Positions 50,794 to 63,000 of a stretch of 64,000 bases of DNA are shown here, one piece after another. The position numbers and the translations under genes are program-made. This DNA comes from Numida meleagris (Eukaryota; Chordata; Aves; Galliformes; Numididae): contig NC_034410.1 of assembly GCF_002078875.1 (NCBI RefSeq), positions 40,165,532-40,229,531 on the forward strand, given 5' to 3'. Numbering within the stretch: position 1 is the stretch's first letter; the number at the start of each line of letters is the position of its first letter. Under the pieces are notes generated by a model. The model ran no database searches, was not told where the DNA came from, and saw nothing but the letters and a program-made list of their open reading frames with translations.

Positions 50794-50967
50794 AAATGGC
50801 TCCTGAATCACCTTGAGCTTGTGGTTATTTGAGATGCGCTGTTCACAGTATATAGCTTCTCATGTGTATCTTCAGATAACGGGACCTACTCAGCGACATT
50901 TCACAAGTTATATACTGTATCTTTATAATGCCTTTAAGGTAAAGTTTAAGACAACTCCTGTATCTTG

Positions 50968-51012
50968 TCAAGGGCTCTTCCAGAGAGGATTCAAGTATTG
51001 CCAACCATCTCC
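50968..51012 (-). CDS. OSBPL10: OSBPL10 last coding exon (45 bp)
   Basis: Read on the minus strand: acceptor TTTTCTTACAG, then GGA GAT GGT TGG CAA TAC..., giving [14 protein letters not shown] and stop TGA (50968-50970). It continues the previous exon in phase 0 (KE|GDGW). The GDGW...PLWK ending is the standard ORP10/11 C-terminus, which makes this 14-codon exon secure despite its size. The tail after PLWK is only two residues, shorter than in human ORP10 as I recall it. Confidence 0.88.
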   Translation of the reverse strand, partial: GDGWQYLNPLWKSP

Positions 51013-54000
51013 CTGTAAGAAAATTAGGGACAGGTTACAAACAAGGTTTATACATATTGCATCTGCATACATCCACATAAAAGTTAAATGCCACCAATCA
51101 ACACTAGAAACCATCCCTGTCCTCTGCAAACTCTGTGTTTAATGAACTTACAGGTATTGTTTGCAGAAAGAAAAGAAATTCCCAAGGGGAAGAGAAGCAG
51201 TGTGAAGACGTGGCAGACGAACTACTGGTTTAAATAGCTGCACATACTGGCTAACTTAAACACAGTTACGTAATGATTCTCTCAGTACATCTTATTTCCC
51301 TTCCCCTCTTCTCTAAGGAAGAACAAAGATGAACTTTGTAAAATCTCTCTCTTTTCAAGCAGATGAATCCCAAGGCTGCTTACTTACACTGGGCAAATAT
51401 CCCTAGAGCATGTTCACTTTAACATGCTAAGAACAAGAACAGCAGGAGAGGTGAGCACAGAGCATTTGCAAATCGAGTGTGGATTTCAAGGTAAAAAGCT
51501 TTAGATACCTGAGACAAGGTACCAAAAATTCAGTGTTAAATTCAGTCTAATTGGAGGGAAGTGAACAAATGAACAAAATAAACATGGAACAATCTATTGC
51601 TCTTCTCTAAAAGCCAAATTCTACTAAAAGTAAAAATAATCAGCGATACATAACAATAGCCCAGGGTAAAACAACAAGTGCCCATTTGTACAAGCACCCA
51701 TGCGCACAAAGATGCTGGCGGGTCTTAAAAAAGAAAGCACAATGCAGCACCTCTTTGGCAAAATATTTTGGCTTCCATGGGGTGGAAAGGGCTGCGCGCT
51801 GCCTCTCCTCCGCTCGCTGTCTCTCTTCAAGGTGGTGCTTGTGTTCCGTTGCCGCATCGATGTTGCCTTCCTTCAGAGAACTGGTGACATGCTGCCAGAG
51901 GTGCCTGCGTGATGGGGAAGGAGCACACGCGACAGTCAGAGCCCTGCCCCAGGCAGGCACACGGCTACAGCAGCAATGCAGCCAGCATAGGGCCGGTGCC
52001 ACATTGCCATGCCACCTCCACAAGCCACACGGGTGCTGAACCACCACTTTCACTACAACACCCATTTGCGGAGCACATTTTCAGATACCAGCAGTCTACC
52101 ACACGAGTTACATCTCTCGACAGCTTTTGTTCCTTGACTCTTCACAACCTGACAGGTTTTTCTCAAAACTGAGGGACGGTTTTACCATTTCCTGTTCACG
52201 TTCTTTACTGATGACCTACTCCAAAGGACAAGTGTTTATTCTGCGTGTCTCTGCAGCCAGCTTTGGAATGGCATGGGAACGTTAGACAGAAGCCAAGAGA
52301 GCATTGACCTGGGACACCGACTGCTCCCACCGGGTTACTGACAGCGGTGCTGACACACTGATGCTCAGGAGCCCTTTGAGGTCTGTATTTCCAGTTGATA
52401 ATAATTATCAATATATAACCAGATTTGTTTTTCACCTGACTGACAAGTATTGAGATGCAATCCTTCCTCACACTGTATTCACCGAGCAGCACCTTGGCCC
52501 CAAAATGTACTAAGAAACTGACTGCAACTCCCACACATTTCCAGGGGTGTTTAAATGAGTTTGTTGACAATCTGATAAACTGCAGAAGCACTAGATAACT
52601 GTAGTTTGCTTACCAGTGTCAAGAAATACAACAAATACACCGCAGAGTTACGGCCTTCATTATTTACTCCAACCTTTCCTTGTTATTAAACTACGGGGAA
52701 AAATGAGTTTGTGATAAACACGTGTCTAGAAAGTAAAAAATGACATCTGACCTTGCACAATGCCTCAAGATACACCATTGTACAATAAAGAAATATATTT
52801 AAAGATTATAAAATGAAGTTCAACTCATGTTTTTAAATCCTGCAATAAAATGTTTCATAAAATGCTCCTAAATTTAATAAAAATATTGATTTTTTCTGAA
52901 GATAAGTGAAACAGTTATTGACAGAGAAAAACAGAACAAGTTTTTCCTCTAATATACCAGAGTCAGATTAGGCATGTGATGTGAGTTCTGACAGCCTAGA
53001 AACACCTGTATGCCTATTTCTGTCTCACTGTATCATATTTTACCTTTCTGTATATACACACATCATATATATTACATATGTATGTATGAAATACATAAAG
53101 TGTGCAGTTCCAGCATGAACTATAAGATGCAAAGTTATCTGCGACAAATTGACTAATTTGGCTGCCATGTTACAATCCAAGAAATACATAAAAGACTGCA
53201 TTACCATTTTCAAATGCTCGTTAAAATGCATACGAGCATTTTTCACCCTAGAAAACTCATGTTTACATCACTACAGTGTCATTTATAGAGCAAAGAGCCA
53301 ACACACAGCTTCAGCTATTTGCTCCTAGACTAACGTGCTATATGAAAGCAAGGCTTTTTTGTATCACACTATCAATAACTGCAGGTTGCTTCACCGTTCT
53401 GTTTTCAGCTGGGGTTCAGAAGCAGAATGCTGTAATGCCTCTGCCTTACCTTGATTCCAGCGGGCCTTGTTTTGCTATTGGTCTGATCTTCTTCTTGGTA
53501 ACAGGCAGTTTGCTAGTGTCAATCACTTTGGTTTCTCCATTGCTGTAGGTGAATTCCAGTGTGCCATTCCATTCTCCCTGTGCCTTGCATACAATGGTAT
53601 TAGTGGGATTATGTTTCACTTCGGCTGTAACCCTAATTCAAGAAGAAAAAAAAGACCACAAAAGTAATAACTGGTACCATTCATTATCAGTGTATGAAAG
53701 TACTACCACTGTTCTGCTGCTCAGGCTACAAGCGTGTTCTTACATCTACAAAGTAGTTTTTCAAGCATAAAGACACTGTTCCCTAAAAGACCCAACTAAA
53801 ACAGGGAGGAGTTTCCTCTGTGTGCTTTAGTGGCTCGTGTCAAGTAATCTGTAAATTCACTTAAGTTTTTAGATGATTAAACTATCACAGCACAGCCTTC
53901 CCCATTTTGATGGGCACCAATTAATCTGTCCCTCTTAGAAAAAGCCCTGTCAAAACAGCCCATGCCAATTATTAGCCTGAGCAAAACGTTGAAGTGATTG

Positions 54001-57000
54001 ACACACATATGGAAGAACAGTAAGATCAACTGTAATTGAACAGAGATAACCATGTAAAAGCACACCTTCCCAACAGGCAGCACAGCCGTGGAAATGGCTA
54101 CAGTCCGCAGCAGAACAGGAAAGGGCGCTGTGTGTGTTAACGATCAGGTCACCAGCTTACACATGGAAGTAAGACAGAAGCTATCTTGCACAGCTCCTCC
54201 TGACACTCTTATAAAGGGGAACCAAAGACAGATGAGCCATAGTTTCATCCAGAATTTCAGTGCGGAAATGGGAGTCCTCAGTAGGGAGCTACTACTATGG
54301 GCAGTGACGTACTCCTTAGGGGAATAAAAGCTGGCTCCACCTGCACCATCAGCTCATCTAACAGCACTTGCACAGAAACAGCAGCTGGTGTAGAAGAAAC
54401 ATTGCATTTTTAATGTATTTTTTTCCGATTCTGCACTGTGCAGACGTATATAGGTTATAAAACAGGGCAAGCTATTTAAGTATCTGCCAATTTTAAAGGT
54501 GAAAAAGCCTGGAAAAACACACTGACTTTAGATCAACGAGAGGTATTTACCTAATTTATTTATCTATAATAAAATGATATGAAATGTGCAACCACAATAA
54601 ACTGAGCTCTAAAGCAGTAAGCCACCTGAGGCACTAATATGGAAAGAAATCCAGATAGTTATCTACAACGCAGTGCAATAAAGGAACCAAAGAGATGACC
54701 AAGTAAGTCTCTGAAATCGAGAGCAGGTCGACAACAAAAATTCCCATACCTGTGGACTTTCCCTCCGTAGAAGGGCTTGGTGTGGAATGTGACCGTAGCA
54801 GAGTAGCCAGTCCTGGCACAGTTGATGTTGACTTTGCCTCCGAGCTCCACCCACGGGATAGTAAGTATCGAGCGAGCGTAGGCACTGGGCAGCGTGAAAA
54901 CATATTCTTCTTCATGCTCCAGCAAGTACAGCACACCTACATCAGGAGCAAGAACCATGCTTAAGATGACCACCTAGGAATTTCATAGAAGTTTGCTCCT
55001 TTCTTTCAAAGTTCCCAAAAAATCTGGTGTAACCAGTGAGGAGGGGGGAGGGGGGGCACTTCTCTGTTACCACTGACACCAAAGTCTCTACCATACAGAG
55101 AAAATTGCTGCTAATTCTATTTCATTCCGTAATGACTCCTAACAACAGAACAAGCAGCAGCAAAAGTTTCCTGTATTATTTGGACCTACCAAGGAAGTAC
55201 CATATCTGATGAGAAGATCGGATCAGCTTTCCTTAAGGTTACTGATACAGCTCTATCCCCATCACAGCTGTACTTTGGTCTTTAAGATGGCAAAGAATGG
55301 GACACAAGGCCTAAGATCAGGTAAAGAGCACTTTAAACCTTGCACAAAGAATTTAGGTAATGCCAACTATGTGTAGTATATTTTTATTACAGTTCTACAC
55401 TCCTTTATATCCTGTTTAATAACCAGCTAAAGGCAGAATTATACTGTGAAAATATTTTTTCACAACAGGGATCAAAAATAACCCGTCATGAGAAGTACTT
55501 AGACCCCAGAAACCTTTGAAAATATCAGGGAAATTATCTTGACATACAGAAAGTAATAGAATCTGTTCAGCAACAAGATGAGCATAAGCCAATTTACCTC
55601 GCCCTGGGGCAGAGAGGGGAAGAATTGCAACACATTAGCAGCTGTATTTATTAGTTTGTCTTTCTGTTGAAGACAATAATGACACATCTTGCAAAGTGAT
55701 CTGGAATGTAACAATGAAAAAGCACCGACTAGGAACGATCCACTAGTACTGACAACATAAAAATACATCCTTACTGCTGTAAAAAGACACAAGCCTAAGT
55801 AACATTCAGAATTTAAAAGCACAGCGCTACATGAGCATCATCATTTTAAATACCAGCTCCAATTGCTAGAACAAAACACAGGTGCAGGAAGCTTCTTAAC
55901 TTCTTGTTTCTGTCTTACAGTAACCACACAGCTTTCTGCAGTTGTTCCAGGACCTCTGCAACTGCAGCTGGCCATCAGCAATGCAGCCAGCACTGCTACT
56001 CCAGCAAGTCTAACACAATCCAGAGAGTGCAAAAGCATGAGCACAGTAAAGCAATGCCATGGAAGAACCTTTTATCATTTTGCCTTGGCAAGCCACAAGT
56101 TGCTTGTGTCATGTGCTGAGCCCTCAACCTCAGTGAAATGGCCAGAACACAGCTGGAACACACCCACATTTTGCCTCAAGTCTCCTCAGTTCCATTCCTG
56201 TAGATAAAACCAAGCTTAACACCTTGCAGGAAAGCTGAGCCACGATCCATCCCAGATACTCACCAAGAAGAACTTCTACCAAAAAGGCAGGCTGTGCTTA
56301 TCACAGCACTCACTAGACGGATGCTATAACAACATTAAATCAATAAAGAACAACTAAGAAGCCTTTTACCATGATGATATTAAAAAAGGATCACAGCAAG
56401 CTAATGGTAACCTCACGGCGGCCTACAGCGACAGGACCTGAGGGAACGGCACGGAGCTGTGTCAGGGGAGGGGCAGGTGGGGGTTAGGGACAGGTTCTGC
56501 ACCAGAGGGCGGTGAGAATGGAACAGGCTGCCCAGGGCAGAGAGCACGGCCCCAGGTGCTGGAGTTCAGGGAGCGTTTGGACAGCGCTCTCAGACATTGG
56601 ATGTGGATTTAGGGTGGTGCTGTGTGGAGTCAGGGCTGGACTTGATGGTCCTTGTGGATCTCAACACATAATATTATACGATTCTTTGCTTTTATGATTC
56701 TACAACGTCTACAAACACGCAGAAGGGAAACGTTCATGGGTGGGGAATTTCCAAATGGAGGATTGTAACAGGTTTTAGACCCAAGCCCGTCAGCCAGCAA
56801 AAGGATGCTGAAGCTCCCCATTTCCCACAGCCTCCTACTTCTCAGGGCCCAGGCACCCTCCTCGGACACGAGGGAACTGCCACGATCAAAACTGTGTTAG
56901 CACGGGTTTGCATTCATCACTCTGATGGGATCGATAGCTCTACTTCTCCATGCAGGAGTGGGAGGGATGCAGAGCTCTAATGATCAGCGCCAAGCACACT

Positions 57001-60000
57001 GAAAAGTGAACAGCAAATAATAGCGGTGACCTTCAGTGTAAATATTTAACCACCACAGCAGGTTATGTATTAAAAATTGAACCAGCTCACTTAGCAGGAT
57101 TTCTAGCATTTGGCAGCTTTACTTTTTTTCTTAAATTTCTTAAACATCTCAATAAATACATTTCTTTAATGAAGTGCTACCTCACTAGAAACATGACTCC
57201 AGCTCAATAATTACAACCTAAAGAAGAATAACAGAAAGATGCAGAATATCCACACCTTGATACCACTTTCAATGCCAACAAGCGACCACCAGTTTCCCAT
57301 TCCAATGCTTGCAGAGTCCACCTCATTTGCCTGAAGCAGCGCATGGACCGCAGTTGCAGCACTGGGCCTGAGCTAAGAGCTGCACCTCTTTTTGAAGAGG
57401 AAGCCAAAGGGACACCAAGACACAACAAATATAACTGCTACCACTGTTTGAGTTCATGTTTTAGCCTTTAAACCTTGAGAAACTAAAAGGCACTAAAAAG
57501 AAAACCTAACAGTTACTTTTTAAAGGGTTCTGTACTTTTAACATCTGCTTTTAAATATCATTTCCTTGTGACTGAGCTTCAAAAAATTCAGGTAGATCAT
57601 CAGTGGGCTGTTTCTTCTCTTGCTCCCCAGCTGTAAGGGAACATTCATTTTTAGTTTTAAAAAAATGCTACAAACATACATGAAAAGTTGTTAAAGATTT
57701 TCCTGTTTTTTTACTAATGTTTCCTCCTCTCACATCAAAGAGTTATTTTGGAAACTGCGGATTCCTTCAAGAAATCATTAAGTATTTATAAGCAGCTATT
57801 ACACAAGGAGAATGCATCACATAAGTACTCTGGGATGAAAAGTGGATTTAGTAATCTAGCGTATTATTAGAACAAAATCCCATAGAGAAGGGTGCATTTT
57901 TTGTAAACAAGTGCTGAATTTTGAAATCTCCCCTTGAAATATCCTCAACATCATTTACTCCTGCTTTGATTAAGACAACATATTCACAGCCACGCTCCTT
58001 TCCATGCCTCCCCAGCCTACATGAAAGGAAGCGATGTTCGCAGCATATCATTTTGCCCGTTTGACTATTACACGTCCCTCGCTGATGCTGTAGCTTTGTG
58101 AATTGATTTTCCAGTAACACATATTGACAGAATACCCAGAGGAGACTCTGGATCAATAACTGCAGAAGAGGCGTGTGAAATTTAATGCTTCCCACTGATT
58201 GTTCGGAGATCAATCTGAACAACAAATGGTATGTGGGTCATAAATGGCCGAGGGCAGTTTCCTGATTTAACTGGCTCTTCACACTGTCTGCATTATTCAT
58301 AACAGGGCACAAACGAGAGTAAGCTACGCACTGGGATGAAACACACATGGATGCAGTCCATCAGCAGCGACCATGGTTCACACAAGATGCCCTTGTCATC
58401 CCAAACGTTCTAGCAAGCTGCTCTGCACTGCTCTTTTTCCAAAAGCTGGACACATTTGCTAAATTCAGTAATGAGGACCATGCCATACAGAAAATGGTCT
58501 GAAAGCACTAGGCTAAAAAATATTAATTAAAAAAATTAATCCTAGGGAAATATTTTGGTAGTTCCAGCTGCATGGAGCAGGGCTGGTGAATTAACAAGTC
58601 ACCAATGCCTCAGGAAGGGAAATGATATATTTTGTTACATGCATAAACACATGCACATACATATATTTGAATGGAAAAAGACTAAGAAAAACAACACTTG
58701 TTGCTTTCATTTGTATTTATCCTGGAAAGAGCACTGAGCCTTTCCCTACCTATTTGTCCTTTTCCAGGTTGGTTTCAGTTTTAAGAAATAATTTCTGGAA
58801 GCAAGCATCTCAGGAGTTTTTAAGGCATTTAAAATGGAATTAAAAACACAAGATGTAACTAAGCCATTTTATTATATAGAACAATCCATTTAAACTGCTT
58901 GAACTGCAAATTAACCAGTAATCAAAGGTAACACTTTCTGTTGGATTTTGCTGCTTTGGAACAAAAACCAAGGACAGAACAGGAGCCCACAGTGAGTTGT
59001 GCTCAGCACAACCTTTTCCACCAGAAAACCCTTATCTTACAATCAGAATCTGTTTGAAGATTCTTTGGACCATGTAAAGCACATTAAATATTTACTCTGA
59101 CTCTTCCATCCCCTGCTAATTTAAATCCTAATACAATTCTATTCATTACACCCTCTTCCCCTCCCTCGCTCTCATATTAGTACATAATTAACATTAACCA
59201 GAATTAGGGACTGTGCACGCAACGTGAATTCTTACATGCAAAATACCCTCTCTTCTAACGCTGCTTTCTCCTGGGGAAACTCAGCACTGGCTGCTCTGAA
59301 GAACATTTTTTGTCATACAGTGAAGAAGTTAAGAATTCGCTTTAGCAAACCAGATTTGGAGCACTCATAACCAAAGATGAAGGCCTAGCATAAAAAACCG
59401 CCTCTCCCATGGACTTCCAGCATTGCCTGTCTATTCATTCTGCATCTCTGGAATTAATAAACAAAAATCATAGAAAAAATCTTAGTAACTTTGAGTTGCG
59501 ACATACACTAAAAATTGCACAATTTGGATACTGAGCTGTACCATTTGTATGACAGAACCATACTGTTGTCAAATCCCCTCATTATTTAACTTCCTATAGA
59601 AGCCTTGGCAGCTCTGCTGCATCCTATTTCGGCAAGGCATAAAAAGCCGCATGTGCTGTACATCTCAGGACATCATGACAAGCTGAAAACACAGCTTTTC
59701 AAAAGAACCACAGAAATGTTATCAGCATACCCCTTAGACAATATAGCTCCAAACATTCAGTACTACACTACCTATGTAAATAGCCAAGTGCAACATAAAA
59801 ACTGTCATTCAAATGTTTGGAGGCCACGCAAAATATAACGCACAGCATTCAGGAGACAGCAGCTTCCACATGCACCACACTTATTTGTATTCAGTGCTAA
59901 GGTCACAACAAAGTTAGAGGGTAAACAAAAGCATTCTGTCAAATATCTTAACTGGAGCAAGATAGTCACTGCTACCACTAAATTATGTGAATTCAGCATA

Positions 60001-63000
60001 GTTTGCCTCTCTGTTGCTCTGCGGGGAAGGACTTCTCTTCCCCACATACATCAAACAGTGCTGAATGAATACACAGGGTAATGAAACTGCCATACGAACA
60101 CCAGAACGATCTGAATATTGTCTCAGAAAGGACATAGGCATATTGGAAGTATCAAGAAAATTGCCCTTGCAGAATCCAGAATCCTGACTGATCTAGCAAA
60201 TATTCAAAGGCATCTCCATGTATAGAGGTAACCTTGACAGGTTATCTTAAACACGCGTCAATGTCACTGAGCACATATCCTGCAAGAGCAAGGAAAAGAA
60301 GCTGAAAAGAAGTCATAATGGAAATAAAAAAAAAGGGGGACAGGAAAAAAAAGTATCAACATTACACAATTAGTTAGGTCATTCAATATAGAGTAGCAAA
60401 AAAAAAGCACAAAAACATACCAAACAGGGATTTCAATGATTCATGAGATGTCAGTTTGTCTTTTCCCAAAAGCAGAATCAGTCATACTTAAATCACTCCT
60501 GAGAAACTTCCTCAATCACATTTTAACAGCTTCTAACAGCAAGATTATACAATCCTGCAGCAGCCTTACTGTCACAAAGCTCCTCCTGGCAGCTAGCTTT
60601 AGTTTCTACCCGTCTCAACTACCTCTTTCTATACTTTGAGTAATAACTTTTTACCATCTACTTTTTGCTAGACAACCTCTGTTTGAAATGCTGCAATGTG
60701 TAAATCGTCCTTAAATACCAAGAAAACCCTCCAAATGATGTTTCATGTCAAAAAATTGTTGGGCTCTGCACTACCAGACATGTAAATACAAACACAGTTT
60801 TCCACACTGTAAGCCCAGTGGCTACTTTTTATTGGTTCAGCAATATATTCTCCAGCATTCCCACTGACCTCAATCTAACACAGAATTTGTACTTATGTAA
60901 GTACGACAAAGAAAAGTCTGCAGCGGCTTTTCATTTTTGCACAGCTTGACAAATCTATACACCAACTGTACCAACTGTGTGTAGGAACACTTCCCTGGGA
61001 CTAAAATAAAAGAAAAAAAATCTATATTGGAACAAAGTATAGTCTTGAGTGAAGAAACCACACAGCGAAGCAAGCATTTTCAATAGAGGCTGTCGGGCTT
61101 GAGCTGTCTGTTTTCAGATTATGGAAAAGATTCGGTGCTATAATTTCCTGCTGTTTATTACTAGTCCTCAACACAACAGAAATGCCTGGGCCACACTGGC
61201 ATTTCTCCATCACTTCACAGAAATGCTGTCACCATGAGTCTGCACACTTCTGCACTGCTTACGTGAACAAAAAAGATGAATGACAGCTATGAATTGGTAA
61301 CCCCAAATTTCTTCCACAAATGTTCACCATAAAGACAGTGGTAAACCTTACGCTAAAGGGTTCGTCACTACAGATGTTCCCCGAAGCATGCCTCCACTGA
61401 TGGCACCTCTCCAGGGTCAGAAACATAGGAAGGGAACATATTCTCAGAAATGCACACCAAACAATCCTTGGAGTGGGGAAGCAGTTAATTCCTAGACCCT
61501 TTCTCTCTCAAAACTGGGACACATCAGGACTTTGAAGTCTTTAATAATCCCCACAGTAGACATCCCCAGTCCCAGGGAACTGTGTGTGCTAGCAGCAAGT
61601 AAAAGAAATTTTCGAACTCCTAAAAAAGCTTTGCATTTGATTGCTATTCCACTAAACAGCTCCCTTCACTCAGAAAAAAACAGTATCAGAAACGTATATG
61701 TACCAGAAAAATGTGACAGTGGAACCAATGACTTGGGCTGGAAGTAGGAGAGTAAGGAGATGGACAAAAGGACCTATTTCCCTTCTGACACTCCCTTCAC
61801 CCCATTTAAAATACAAAAATCTCTGGAAAAAGGAAACAGCAGCACCATTATAGACTTCAACTATCACAATATCAAATCCAACAGTGAAGAAGTTTCAAGG
61901 TTCAGGTATGAGAAAGGGAATGTACTGAGATCAGGAAAGAAGCTACTGTAGCCACTCCCACTGTTTGACTTTGTTCTTTACTTCCAGTAGAAACAGCAGA
62001 ACATATCTGCCTGCTCTCAGATAAGTGGGTGGGTTTTTTTTCAGCCACCCTAATGGTTGTTCTCACTCTACTTTGTTACTCTCTTCAATGTTGGTATTAT
62101 TTAACATAATGGCAAAAAATAAACAATTACTCTAAGTTGTTCCAGTGTTTCTATGATTACCTATTAAGAGCACCGTCTAAAAACTAGTTAAGACAAAATA
62201 ATAACAATCACAGTCAGGAGATTACCCTCAAATAGCAAGAGGGACTAAATTGTTTTGAAACACTAAATTAACACATTAGCAGTCAGTAACAAGATGGATA
62301 CAGTAGCGTTCATCAGTTTGTATCATACATTAGTAATTCGTTATGACTCCCTGCTTTTCTGAATTCCTGTTGAGCAATGATTTATCACAAAGCACAATGT
62401 GAATATGCAATACAGCAAATCATGATTTATACCTCAACTATACGGCTTACCACAAAGCTTGAGACAATATACTACTATAGTAAGCACTACAGAAGCCAGG
62501 ATTCTTTACTGGAACTATGAAAAAAAGAATGTTGGGCTTAAGTACAAACGCTTTTCTTCCCTATTTCTTTGCTCCAGTTGTGAATCTCCAATACCGACTT
62601 GGATATTACTTTAAAAGTGAGCAAGAAAATTTAAATTATTCTTACAAAATATACTGTCCACAGTCGATTGCTACTGCAGCTTAACATAGGACCATATAAT
62701 AGGAAACATTTCTTCTCTGAAAGAACAGTCAGGCACTGAAATGGGCTGCCCAGGGAGGTGGTTGAGTCACCATCCCTGGAGGTGACTAAGAAACATGTTA
62801 GATGTTGTACTAAGGGACATGGTTTAGTGAGGAAATATTGGTGGTAGGTAAATGATTGGACAAGATGATCTTAGAAGTCTTTTCCAACCTTGGTGATTCT
62901 ATGATTCTATATTTCAGATATAATTAACCATCCCATATAAATACACATTTCTGTTGATTTGACACTCAACATTAGCTCAAGAAAGAAAATAAAATCACAT

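Larger units (their letters stand above)
49690..50967 (-). other. OSBPL10: OSBPL10 3' UTR (probable extent)
   Basis: Follows the TGA at 50968-50970 and runs to the first minus-strand AATAAA. It contains an alternating CA/TG block at 50710-50793. Open frames here (such as minus 49801-50022) do not join any exon in phase. The extent is inferred from the signal only. Confidence 0.55.

Noticed and set aside
51640..52065. 141-codon minus frame as one exon
   Set aside because: Only 51751-51904 matches the ORP family; the flanks are intron, bounded by AG and GT.
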